In this document: piece after piece, positions 7,154 through 14,818 of the stretch | Position numbering within the stretch: the first letter of the stretch is position 1 | How the letters are laid out: the number at the start of each line of letters is the position of its first letter | The notes under the pieces: generated by a model | Database searches by the model: none | What the model saw: only the letters and a program-made list of their open reading frames with translations | Told to the model about the DNA's origin: nothing | Source: GCA-003244245 sp036378735 | Lineage (GTDB): Bacteria; Actinomycetota; Actinomycetes; Mycobacteriales; Pseudonocardiaceae | Length of the DNA stretch: 35,116 nt | NCBI GenBank assembly: GCA_036378735.1 | Contig: DASUVX010000023.1 | Location: 1-35,116, forward strand | Direction of reading: 5' to 3' | Program-made: the position numbers and the translations under genes

Positions 7154-8101
7154 ATGCGGGGGACACTGAAGCGTTACCGGCAGCGCTACCCCTGGCTGGA
7201 TCATTTGCTGCGCGCCGCGCAGTCCTACTCCGACCACCACGGCGACCACTACGCCGCGGCGATCACCTTCTTCAGTGTGCTGTCCCTGGTGCCGATGTTG
7301 ATGATCGCCTTCGCGGCCGCCGGTTTCGTGCTCGCCGGCAATCCGGAACTGCTGCGCCACCTGCAAGATCAGATCCAGACGGCGGTGCCCGGCGATTTGG
7401 GGGCGACCCTCAACCAGGTCATCGACGGGGCGATCGCCTCCCGGCAAGGTGTGGGGATCATCGGCTTGGTCGGCGCGTTGTATTCCGGGCTTGGCTGGAT
7501 GAGCAATCTCCGCGAGGCGCTCACCGAGCAGTGGCGCGCGAGCTCAGGGGATCAGCCGCCTGAGGCTGGCAGCTTCCTGCGGACCAAGATGGTCGATCTG
7601 CTCGCGCTGCTGGGGTTAGGCGTAGCGCTGGTGATGTCCTTCGCGGTCACCGGCGCCGGCACCGCCTTCGCCGGCGCGGTGCTCAACGCCGCCGGTCTCG
7701 GGCGCATCCCCGGGGCCCGGCTGGTATTGACCGCTCTGGCCGTGGCGGGCTCGATCATCGGTATGTGGCTGGTGTTCCTCTGGGTGATCGCCCGGCTGCC
7801 GCGCCAGCCGGTCCCGCTGCGCAGGGCGATGCGCGCCGCCTGGGTCGGGGCGATCGGTTTCGAGATCCTCAAGCAGGCCTTCGCCATCTACCTGGACAGC
7901 GTCACCGCCAGCCCAACCGGCAAGTTGTTCGGCCCGGTGATCGGCCTGATGGTGTTCGCCTACTTCGTCTCCCGTTTCCTGCTGTTCCTCACCGCCTGGG
8001 CAGCGGTGGTCCGCCAGGTACCGGAAGAAGGACCGCAAATCCCCGCGCAGCGCCGCCCGGCGCCCGCCGACCAGGCCGTGAAGGGTCTCATGGATGCTTG
8101 A
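7154..8101 (+). CDS. YihY/BrkB-family inner membrane protein (YhjD-like)
   Basis: A 315-aa polytopic membrane protein of the YihY/virulence factor BrkB family, formerly misnamed ribonuclease BN. The characteristic N-terminal motif HYAAAITFFSVLSLVPMLM is at about residues 33-51. Six hydrophobic segments can be traced: about 37-58, 96-114, 146-168, 182-210, 230-248 and 254-275. The C-terminal tail (EEGPQIPAQRRPAPADQ) is hydrophilic. The family's transport or other function is unsettled; it is the positional counterpart of Rv3335c next to trpS. ATG 7154 is preceded by GGGAGAG at close spacing and by TAGCCT at 7140-7145. The stop lies in the first copy of a 23-bp direct repeat. Confidence 0.92.
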   Translation: MRGTLKRYRQRYPWLDHLLRAAQSYSDHHGDHYAAAITFFSVLSLVPMLMIAFAAAGFVLAGNPELLRHLQDQIQTAVPGDLGATLNQVIDGAIASRQGVGIIGLVGALYSGLGWMSNLREALTEQWRASSGDQPPEAGSFLRTKMVDLLALLGLGVALVMSFAVTGAGTAFAGAVLNAAGLGRIPGARLVLTALAVAGSIIGMWLVFLWVIARLPRQPVPLRRAMRAAWVGAIGFEILKQAFAIYLDSVTASPTGKLFGPVIGLMVFAYFVSRFLLFLTAWAAVVRQVPEEGPQIPAQRRPAPADQAVKGLMDA

Positions 8102-8148
8102 GCACCTGCTGACCCGCCCGTAGCGGGTCTGATGGATGCTTATGCACC
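8084..8148. repeat. 23-bp imperfect direct repeat bracketing a GC hairpin after yihY
   Basis: 8084-8106 and 8126-8148 match at 20 of 23 bases, sharing ATGGATGCTT, with period 42. Between them 8111-8129 forms a perfect 7-bp stem GACCCGC/GCGGGTC with a 5-base loop, starting 10 bases after the yihY stop. The hairpin could terminate transcription, although no T-run follows. The duplication includes the yihY stop codon in its first copy. Confidence 0.75.
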
Positions 8149-8294
8149 GTCGCCGGGACGGCGCGAGTCCGGCGGGCAGGCGGATCCGGCAACAACCTAG
8201 TGCGTGCCAGGGTTTACCCCGATACGTCCACGCGCTGGATGGGTGTCTACTGGAGCCAGCGGGTCAGCCCGCCACAGATGCTGAGGAGACCGTT

Positions 8295-8483
8295 ATGCAG
8301 ATCTTGATCAAAGTTCTTGGCATCGCTGCGTTGATCTGGATTGCCTTCACCGTGCTGGGGTGGGTGCTGGGCTTGGCATTCAAGCTGCTGTTCTGGGCGC
8401 TGGTGATCGGGGCGGGAGTGCTCATCGGCTCGGCCGTCTACGGCGCGCTGAAGAGCAAGCCGGATCGCAAGGCGCTGCGCTAG
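8295..8483 (+). CDS. Small two-span membrane protein, unknown function
   Basis: A 62-aa product from ATG 8295, which has a good Shine-Dalgarno (GAGGAG, 7-nt spacer). The longer frame from 8136 crosses the non-coding repeat region and is unlikely. Two hydrophobic segments (about residues 3-24, LIKVLGIAALIWIAFTVLGW, and 27-48, AFKLLFWALVIGAGVLIG) are followed by a basic tail (KSKPDRKALR), predicting a hairpin topology with a cytoplasmic C-terminus. The gene converges on cinA with only 4 bases between the two stops. I do not recognise the family. Confidence 0.75.
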   Translation: MQILIKVLGIAALIWIAFTVLGWVLGLAFKLLFWALVIGAGVLIGSAVYGALKSKPDRKALR

Positions 8484-8487
8484 AGTC

Positions 8488-9759
8488 TCAACCCGCCCCC
8501 GAGATCAGACGCCGAAGCAAGTGCATCGCGCCGGTCACCGCCCGGTTGCGGATCTCGGCGCGGTCGCCGGGCAATACCGGATCGCCGGCTAGCGCCGCGC
8601 CGTCGCTGGTGGTTACGCACAGGCACACATAGCCGACGGGCTTGGCGGCGGTGCCCCCGCCTGGGCCGGCCACGCCGGTGATGCCGACCCCGATCCCGGC
8701 ATCGAAGCGCTGCTGCGCCCCCTCAGCCATGGCCCGCGCCACTTGCGGTGACACCGCTCCGTTCTGCTCGATGAGCTCCGCCGGCACCCCGAGCAGCCGG
8801 GTCTTGGCTTCGTTGGAGTAGGCCACCACACCGCCGGCGACGTACTCCGACGACCCCGCCAGGTCGGTGAGCCGGGCGGCCAGCAACCCGCCGGTGCACG
8901 ACTCCGCCAGACCGATCCGCCGGCCCCGCAGCAGGCGCGCCACCTGCTCGTCCAGCGACGTTCCGTCGGTGGAGAACAGGTACCGGCCGTGGCGAGTGCG
9001 GATCGCCTCGATGAGCGCGTCGCGGGTCGCTCCGGCGCCGGGCCGATGCCTGATGTCGATCACCAGCTCGGCGCGCCGCAGGCAGGTGGTGATCTCCAGC
9101 GGCGCCAGATCCAGCTCCTCGCCGACCTCTCGCAAGGTCACCGCGATCTGCGATTCGGGCAGACCGAACAGCCGCAGCTGCGCGAACTCGAACGGCTCGG
9201 TGCGCGACAGCACCTTCCGAACGGGCGGGGTGGCCAGGGCAGCGGGCCACATCTGCTGGAGTTCCCGGGGCGGCCCGGGTAACACGACCACCGTGGGGCC
9301 GCCTTCGACCGGCACCACCAATCCGGGTGCTGTTCCCACCGGGTCCAGTGGCGTGGCTGTCCGGGGCACCATCGCCTGCTTGCGGTTCGCCGCCCGCAGC
9401 CCCTCGGCGTCGAAGGCCGACAGGTGGCGAAACCGGGCCAGGATGGCGGCGATCTGCTGCTCCATCGCCTCGTCGAGCTCCAGTGCGACCCCGGCGAAGC
9501 CGGCGACCACCTCCGCGGTCAGATCATCTGCGGTCGGGCCCAACCCGCCGCTGGTGACGATCAGGTCGACGCCTTGATCGGCAAGGAAGCGCAACGCCGC
9601 GGCCAGATCGGCCGGCCGGTCGCCGGCGCAGATCAGGTGCGCCACCTCCACACCCAGCTCACCTAGCTGCTGTGCCAGCCACGGCCCGTTGCGGTCCGTG
9701 ATCAGGCCGCTGAGCAGCTCGGTTCCCGTGATCACGAGGCCCGCGCGCACGTTACTCAC
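8488..9759 (-). CDS. cinA: CinA-like protein (MoCF-biosynthesis fold plus NMN amidohydrolase domain)
   Basis: A 423-aa CinA homologue. The N-terminal MoaB/MogA-like domain shows VITGTELLSGLITDRNGPWLA and TSGGLGPTADDLT (residues 15-85). The C-terminal PncC domain shows LAESCTGGLLAARLTDLAGSS, the proposed nucleophile Ser in ESCTGG, plus GVVAYSNEAKTRLLGV and GITGVAGPGGGTAAKPVG. In characterised homologues these domains act as ADP-ribose pyrophosphatase and nicotinamide-mononucleotide deamidase in pyridine nucleotide salvage; the name reflects competence-locus synteny in Gram-positives. GTG 9759 is chosen because family members start M-x-(V)RAGxVxTGTE and a TAGCGT -10 lies 8 nt upstream; the frame is open to 9786. 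The gene is divergent from the ABC exporter. Confidence 0.93.
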   Translation of the reverse strand: MSNVRAGLVITGTELLSGLITDRNGPWLAQQLGELGVEVAHLICAGDRPADLAAALRFLADQGVDLIVTSGGLGPTADDLTAEVVAGFAGVALELDEAMEQQIAAILARFRHLSAFDAEGLRAANRKQAMVPRTATPLDPVGTAPGLVVPVEGGPTVVVLPGPPRELQQMWPAALATPPVRKVLSRTEPFEFAQLRLFGLPESQIAVTLREVGEELDLAPLEITTCLRRAELVIDIRHRPGAGATRDALIEAIRTRHGRYLFSTDGTSLDEQVARLLRGRRIGLAESCTGGLLAARLTDLAGSSEYVAGGVVAYSNEAKTRLLGVPAELIEQNGAVSPQVARAMAEGAQQRFDAGIGVGITGVAGPGGGTAAKPVGYVCLCVTTSDGAALAGDPVLPGDRAEIRNRAVTGAMHLLRRLISGAG

Positions 9760-9767
9760 GAGACGCC

Positions 9768-9773
9768 ACGCTA
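9768..9773 (-). promoter_or_regulatory. -10 hexamer TAGCGT for near-leaderless cinA
   Basis: On the minus strand TAGCGT is followed by 8 nt and the GTG at 9759, with no Shine-Dalgarno between. This supports the shorter cinA start. Confidence 0.4.
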
Positions 9774-9807
9774 GCGCGCCAGGCATGCTTGCCGTCGGGA
9801 GGCCATC

Positions 9808-11850
9808 ATGCGACTCAGGCGCAGCACCGCCACCGGCTCACCTGACGCCCCGCCGACGTTGATCGGCGTCGACGACCTCAAGACCCCCTGGTGGGCCCAG
9901 GTGAGCGAGGAGATGGTCAGCTCAGGCCCGCGCAGGATGCTGCTCAAGGCACCGGCCGCGCTCGCCGTGATCGTGCGGCTGGCCTGGCAGGCCTCGCCGC
10001 GCTTGACGTTGCTCGCCGCGGCTGTCCAGCTCGCCTCCGGGTGCACGACTGCGTTCGGGCTGCTGGCCACCGCCAACGTGCTCGCCCGGCTACTGGAGCA
10101 GGGCCCGACCCCGCAGCGGGTGCTCGCGGCGTTGCCGGCGCTGGTGCTGGTGATGGCCTCGTACGCGGCCCGGGGGGTGCTGGACGCGGCGGTCGGAGCG
10201 GTGCAGGCGGTACTGGCCCCGCGAGTGGAGCTGCGCGCCAAGAATGAGCTGCACGCTGCGGTTGTCGGTGCTGACCTGATCGCCTTCGACGATGCGGATT
10301 TCGTCGAGCTGATCCGGCGGACGTCGGGTCGGGGCTTCTTCAGCGTCGTCCAGGGGGTCGCCGACGCCGGCAACCTGCTCAGCTCGGCGGTCTCGCTCGC
10401 CGCCGCGATCATCACTTCCGGCCTGCTCAACCCGGTGCTGGCACCCGTGGTGTTGATCGCTGCGGCGCCTAACGGGTGGGCCAGCATGCGCGTGGCCATG
10501 CTGTCCTACGAGGCGTTTGTGCAGATGATCTCGCGCACCCGCCGGATGAACATCGTCGGCGGCCTGATGACCAACCGGCGCGCAGCGGCCGAGGTCAGGG
10601 CCTTCACCACGCAGAACACCCTGCTCGCCGAGCACCGCCGCATCGGCGCCCAGCTCACTGCCCAAGCCGTCGGCGTCGAGCACCGCAAGACGGCGATCCG
10701 CCTGGTCGGGCGCGGGCTGGCCGGGATCGGTACGGCGCTGGCCTACGCGGTGCTCGGCGTGCTGCTCTACGCCGGGGCCATGCCGCTGGCGTTGGCCGGC
10801 GCGGCCGCGGTCGCCATGCGTACCGCTTCTACGGCGGTGTCCACCACGGTGTTCGCCGCCAACCGCCTGTTCGAGCACAGCTTCTATCTCGACATGCTGA
10901 CCAGCTGCCTGACCCAAGCCCGTGGCTATCACCGAGCCGTGACCGCGCCGCAACCACCCCGGGATCCGCAGCTGATCGAGCTGCATGAGGTGTCCTTCAG
11001 CTATCCAGGCAAGACCGAGCCCGCCTTGCAGCAGGTGAGCCTGAAGATCCGGCGCGGGCAGGTCGTCGCGCTGGTCGGAGAGAACGGCTCCGGCAAGTCC
11101 ACCCTCGCCAAAGTGATCACTGGGCTGTACCTGCCCGACCAGGGAAAGGTGACCTGGGACGGAGTCGACATCGCCGGCGTCGACCAGCGGGAATTGCACT
11201 CCCAGGTCGCAGTCGTGCTGCAGCACCCCATCGAGTGGCCGATGACCGCTGAGAACAACATCCGGATCGGCCGTATGGAACGCCCGGACCCGGACAGCTC
11301 CGCACTCGGCGCCGCCGCCGCCGAGTCCGGTGCTGACGTTGTGATCGCTGAGCTTCCCGATGGCTGGTGCACTGTGCTGTCCCGGGAATTCCAGAACGGG
11401 TGCGACCTGTCCGGCGGGCAGTGGCAGCGATTCAGCGTGGCTCGTGGCCTGTACCGGGACGCGCCGTTGCTGATCGCGGATGAGCCCACCGCGGCTATGG
11501 ACGCCCGAGCCGAGCACGCGGTGTTCCAGTCCCTGCAGTCGCTGCGCCGCGCGGAGGGGGCATCAGGCAACGGGAGCCGCTCTGCACCAACCAAGACCAC
11601 GGTGCTGATCACTCACCGGCTGGCCAATGTCCGGCACGCCGACCAGATCATCGTGCTGCACCACGGCCGGATCACCGAGCAGGGCACCCATCAAGAGCTG
11701 ATGGCCCGCGGCGGTGGGTACGCCGAGCTGTTCACCCTGCAAGCCCACGCCTACCTCGACGACGCTGATGGGATCAATTACTCGCAATACGGGCCGCCCA
11801 CTAATCGGTCCACGTCGCTGGCCGGCGGCGGGGCTAGCCCATCCGCGTAG
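9808..11850 (+). CDS. ABC transporter, fused permease and ATP-binding domains (exporter type)
   Basis: A 680-aa half-transporter, expected to work as a dimer in the cytoplasmic membrane. The N-terminal 380 residues are the membrane domain, with hydrophobic segments near 70-95, 110-130, 190-225, 300-325 and 330-345. The ATPase domain (about 390-640) has Walker A VGENGSGKST, Q-loop VVLQHP, signature LSGGQWQR, Walker B LLIADEPTA, D-loop AMDARAE and switch ITHRLANV. All catalytic residues are present. Substrate unknown; the QWQR signature is also seen in exporters from peptide and natural-product loci, but no biosynthetic gene lies nearby. ATG 9808 follows GGGAGG at 5 nt. The last 73 bases overlap the convergent SDR gene. 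Confidence 0.9.
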   Translation: MRLRRSTATGSPDAPPTLIGVDDLKTPWWAQVSEEMVSSGPRRMLLKAPAALAVIVRLAWQASPRLTLLAAAVQLASGCTTAFGLLATANVLARLLEQGPTPQRVLAALPALVLVMASYAARGVLDAAVGAVQAVLAPRVELRAKNELHAAVVGADLIAFDDADFVELIRRTSGRGFFSVVQGVADAGNLLSSAVSLAAAIITSGLLNPVLAPVVLIAAAPNGWASMRVAMLSYEAFVQMISRTRRMNIVGGLMTNRRAAAEVRAFTTQNTLLAEHRRIGAQLTAQAVGVEHRKTAIRLVGRGLAGIGTALAYAVLGVLLYAGAMPLALAGAAAVAMRTASTAVSTTVFAANRLFEHSFYLDMLTSCLTQARGYHRAVTAPQPPRDPQLIELHEVSFSYPGKTEPALQQVSLKIRRGQVVALVGENGSGKSTLAKVITGLYLPDQGKVTWDGVDIAGVDQRELHSQVAVVLQHPIEWPMTAENNIRIGRMERPDPDSSALGAAAAESGADVVIAELPDGWCTVLSREFQNGCDLSGGQWQRFSVARGLYRDAPLLIADEPTAAMDARAEHAVFQSLQSLRRAEGASGNGSRSAPTKTTVLITHRLANVRHADQIIVLHHGRITEQGTHQELMARGGGYAELFTLQAHAYLDDADGINYSQYGPPTNRSTSLAGGGASPSA

Positions 11851-12551
11851 CGCTCGGCATCGTCTTGCGGCCGGTATCCTAATGCTCGCGCTTCCGTCAA
11901 TGAAAATCGATTGCGGGTGTTCGCAGAGATTCCCCACAGCACCCGGAATCCCGGATCGGGCGTGCTCAACAATGCTTCCATCAGCCTGGCGCAGTCGTCC
12001 GGTGACAGCCACATTGACAGCATCCGATGATTTTGCGGTCGGTCGATGCAGGCGCCGATCCGCACGCACAGTACGTTCATGCCGTGCCGGTCGTGATACA
12101 GGCTGCCCAGCGCTTCGTTCGTTGCTTTGCTGACGCCGTAGAAGGTATCCGGACGAGGAAACAGGTAGTCCGGTACGAGCTCCTCGGAGTACGGATGGAA
12201 GCCAACCGCGTGGTTGCTGCTGGCCAGGATCACCCGCCGCACCCCAGCGCGTCGGGCCGCTTCCAGCACCGTGTGAGTACCGTGGACGTTGGTGTGCAGG
12301 ATCCGGTCCCACTCGGCCTCTGAGGCGATTCCACCGAGATGAATCACGGCATCGACGTCTTGCGCGGCGTGTCGTATCGCGTCGAGATCGGTGATATCCG
12401 CCGCTACCGTCTCGACCCGTTCCCCGGGCTGCGCGTGAGGTATCGGCGCGATGTCGAGCAGCCGCAGGAAACGTTGCGGCCGGGCCATCCGGGGCCGCAG
12501 CATCGTACCGATGGTGCCGGCCGCCCCGGTGATGAGTATGCGTTCGCTCAT
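11778..12551 (-). CDS. NAD-dependent epimerase/dehydratase-type SDR, uronate dehydrogenase-like
   Basis: A 257-aa extended short-chain dehydrogenase. It has the NAD loop GAAGTIG (residues 9-15), a DITD motif, catalytic-region ASSNHAVGFH and YGVSKATNEALG with the Tyr/Lys pair. The closest family I recognise is uronate dehydrogenase (Udh), which oxidises galacturonate or glucuronate to aldarolactone and shares SSNH-x-x-GF, LDIAP after beta-2, and a C-terminus like GYRPQDDAERYA. The substrate is therefore likely a sugar acid, but this is inference. The gene overlaps the upstream P-loop kinase gene by 4 bases (12548-12551), indicating coupled translation, and its 3' end overlaps the convergent ABC transporter gene by 73 bases. 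Confidence 0.85.
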   Translation of the reverse strand: MSERILITGAAGTIGTMLRPRMARPQRFLRLLDIAPIPHAQPGERVETVAADITDLDAIRHAAQDVDAVIHLGGIASEAEWDRILHTNVHGTHTVLEAARRAGVRRVILASSNHAVGFHPYSEELVPDYLFPRPDTFYGVSKATNEALGSLYHDRHGMNVLCVRIGACIDRPQNHRMLSMWLSPDDCARLMEALLSTPDPGFRVLWGISANTRNRFSLTEARALGYRPQDDAERYADGLAPPPASDVDRLVGGPYCE

Positions 12552-13108
12552 GTGTTGGTTCCGATGTGCTCGCCCCGATCGGGATCGGTGGGCAGCGGAA
12601 GGTTGACGTAATACAGCGCGCGGTCAGCGCATTCGTGCAGTGGCTGCTCGGTATTCAGGCGCAGCTTCGGTTCCGGGATCGGATCGGCGCTGGCTTGTAG
12701 CTGCCGGTACAGCTGGAAATTCCGATTGGCGGCCAGGTGCGCGCCGTCGCACAGCCGCTGTTCGATGGTGGCGTCCGCGCAGACGCACTCGATCAGCCGT
12801 AACGGCTGGCGGATGCGGGTCGCGAACTGCCGCACCTGGACCACCTGATAAGCCCTCGAACAGGTCCGGCCGTCGAAAATGACGACGCAGCCGGGCGCGT
12901 GGCGAAGCTGCCATGCGGCGGTACGCAACATCATGACCACGCAGAAGTCGTCCTGTTCTAGGGTGTAAAGCGTGTGCTCGGGACCGAACAGTGCGTGCCT
13001 GATCCGGTCTTTGTCGAGCAGCAGTGCACGACTACCCAGCCGACGGACGAGTTCGGCGGCCAGCGAACTCTTACCACTACCGGGCAGCCCGGCCAGCTGA
13101 ACGATCAC
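12548..13108 (-). CDS. P-loop small-molecule kinase-like ATPase (AAA_33 type)
   Basis: A 186-aa single-domain P-loop protein. Walker A GLPGSGKSS is at residues 7-15, then LLLDKDRIRHALFG (about 29-42), which resembles the DxD/DxDxxR region of adenylylsulfate, gluconate and zeta-toxin-like kinases. VVIFDGRTCSRAY (about 75-87) looks like a Walker B-type strand. A lid-like Arg-rich region (RQFATRIRQPLRLIECVCAD) follows. The phosphoryl acceptor cannot be read from sequence. Start GTG 13108 lies 18 bases after the dacB stop, and the gene is coupled by 4-base overlap to the SDR, so a shared sugar-acid or nucleotide pathway is possible (inference). Confidence 0.82.
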   Translation of the reverse strand: MIVQLAGLPGSGKSSLAAELVRRLGSRALLLDKDRIRHALFGPEHTLYTLEQDDFCVVMMLRTAAWQLRHAPGCVVIFDGRTCSRAYQVVQVRQFATRIRQPLRLIECVCADATIEQRLCDGAHLAANRNFQLYRQLQASADPIPEPKLRLNTEQPLHECADRALYYVNLPLPTDPDRGEHIGTNT

Positions 13109-13126
13109 CGTTGTCGCAGCCGCACC

Positions 13127-14353
13127 TCAGCGGTGCCGCTGGCGAGCGGTCACGGCGAGCAGTACGCCGAGGACGGTGACCCCCAGGCCGACCCACAGCA
13201 GCGACGGCAGCAAGGCGCCGGCTTCACCGGGCCATTTTTGCGCCGCGGCATGCGCTTGCACCTGCGGCGGGGCAGGCTGGGACTCGGGGGCCGCCCCGGT
13301 GGTGTCGGGCGGGGCGCCATCCACCAGCTTGCCGACCGGGTGGCCGGCGGGCAGCGCAAACCCGTAGTCGAGCAGCCTCGCCGCCTGCTCGGACATCGAC
13401 ACCGGTCGCTGCTCACCGCGCATCAGCACCACCATCAGCCGGCGCCCGCCGCGCTGAGCAGCGTCGAGTTGAGTGTGCCGGGCGTCGTCGGTGAACCCGG
13501 TCTTGCCGCCCAGCGCGCCGGGATAGCTCCTGAGCAACTTGTTGTCATTGCTGACCACGAAGCCAGGGCGATCACCGAAACCGGGGAAATCGGCCTGCCG
13601 GGTGCCCAGCAGCTCGACCAGCAGCGGACGGCTGAGCACCTGGCGAAACGCCAGCGCCAGGTCGTAGGCGGACGCGCTCATTCCCGGGCCGTCCAACCCG
13701 GACGGGGTAGCAGCACGGGTATCCAGCGCGCCCAGTTTGGCGGCCAACTCGTTCATCTGCCTGACGGTCGTCGAGACCCCGCCCAACTGATCCGCCAGGG
13801 CGTGTGCGGCGTCATTACCGGAAACCAGCAGCAGGCCGGTGAGCAGCTGCCGGACGGTGTACCGGCCGCCGGGGCCGATGCCGACCCGGCTGCCGTCCTG
13901 GTTGGCGTCGGCTTGGGTGCCGACCACCACCCGGTCAGCCGGAAGCTGATCGACGGCCAGCAGGGCGGTCAGCAGTTTCAACGTCGATGCCGGGCGGTTG
14001 CGCGCGTGCGGGTCCTTGGCGGCGAGCACCTCACCGGTACCCGCATCGGCGATCAGCCAGGACATCGCATTGATCCCCGCGGGCGGAGCAGGCGTATCGG
14101 GTAATACCAGCCCGCACTCGCCCATCCGCGGGCCACCCACCGGGGAGCCGGGCATCGACATCGGCGGGGGCGCGACCGCGGGCGGCTTGGGCACCTCGGA
14201 GGAGTCTACCGGCGGAGGTGGGGCGATCTGTGGCGAGCACGCCGGTTGCGCGGCCGCGGCTGCCGTTGCCAGCACAGAGATCATGCCCAGCGCGGCAACT
14301 ACAGCCAGGGCAACGATCAACGGCAGCAAGACTCGGAAGTGGACCATCCGCAC
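13127..14353 (-). CDS. dacB: D-alanyl-D-alanine carboxypeptidase (PBP5-like, DacB family)
   Basis: Trims the terminal D-Ala from peptidoglycan pentapeptides outside the membrane. The 408-aa protein has a signal peptide or N-terminal anchor (about 1-36), a Pro-rich linker (42-92), and the three penicillin-binding motifs in order: SxxK as STLK (123-126), SGN (178-180) and KTG (284-286, in GGKTGFTDDA). A second Pro/Ala-rich linker and a C-terminal membrane span (about 382-402) followed by RQRHR complete it, the layout of mycobacterial DacB1. GTG 14353 gives MRMVHFRVLL; an internal ATG two codons later is an alternative. It heads an operon with the P-loop kinase and SDR genes and is divergent from the cdd relic. 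Confidence 0.93.
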   Translation of the reverse strand: MRMVHFRVLLPLIVALAVVAALGMISVLATAAAAAQPACSPQIAPPPPVDSSEVPKPPAVAPPPMSMPGSPVGGPRMGECGLVLPDTPAPPAGINAMSWLIADAGTGEVLAAKDPHARNRPASTLKLLTALLAVDQLPADRVVVGTQADANQDGSRVGIGPGGRYTVRQLLTGLLLVSGNDAAHALADQLGGVSTTVRQMNELAAKLGALDTRAATPSGLDGPGMSASAYDLALAFRQVLSRPLLVELLGTRQADFPGFGDRPGFVVSNDNKLLRSYPGALGGKTGFTDDARHTQLDAAQRGGRRLMVVLMRGEQRPVSMSEQAARLLDYGFALPAGHPVGKLVDGAPPDTTGAAPESQPAPPQVQAHAAAQKWPGEAGALLPSLLWVGLGVTVLGVLLAVTARQRHR

Positions 14354-14407
14354 CGAATGAAGGCTAGCTGCCCGGGCGGTGAGGACCAGGTAGGGGATGC
14401 TCGCGAC

Positions 14408-14818
14408 ATGAACAATTACATCGACCGGGACGTCGACTGGGCGGCGTTGCGGTCTGCCGCGGTACAGGCTGCGACGCTCGCCTACTGCCCGTACTCCCAG
14501 TTACGGGTGGGTGCGGCGGCGCTCTGCGATGATGGCCGCACCGTGACCGGCTGCAACGTCGAGAATGCCTCCTACGGTCTGTCGCTGTGCGCCGAATGCA
14601 CGATGGCCGGCCAGTTACGGCTGTCGGGCGGCGGCAACTTCGTCGCGGTTGCCTGCCGCGCGGGCACCGGCGAGTTGCTGATGCCGTGCGGGCCCCCTTC
14701 GCTGCGGCCGACAGATTCTCCACGAACTCGGCGGTCCGAGCTGCCTGCTGGATACCTCGCACGGCATCCGCTCGATGAGCGAGCTACTACCGGATGCCTT
14801 CGACTTCTCCAGTGCTAA
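14408..14818 (+). pseudogene. cdd: Frameshifted cytidine deaminase
   Basis: The first 95 or so residues are a normal homotetrameric cytidine deaminase: AYCPYSQLRVGAAAL, GCNVENASYGLSLCAE with the zinc Cys and catalytic Glu, then LLMPCG. At the second zinc motif (PCGxCRQ) there are about 10 extra bases near 14691-14706, and the in-frame product continues as unrelated sequence to a stop at 14816-14818. In the shifted frame the normal C-terminus resumes: ILHELGGPSCLLD, then HGIRSMSELLPDAFDF. The third zinc Cys is thus separated from the rest and activity should be lost. The start ATG 14408 fits the family. The deoA and add genes that neighbour cdd in M. tuberculosis are absent here. Confidence 0.85.

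Noticed and set aside
8205..8235. Third copy of family A near CCCCGATACGTCC
   Set aside because: Only about a dozen bases resemble the unit, and no inverted partner is present.
8136..8294. Longer version of the 62-aa membrane protein from 8136
   Set aside because: The extra N-terminus crosses the duplicated/hairpin region, while ATG 8295 has a strong GAGGAG site.
10090..11517. 475-codon minus-strand open frame opposite the ABC transporter
   Set aside because: It is a shadow of a gene with complete Walker and signature motifs on the other strand.
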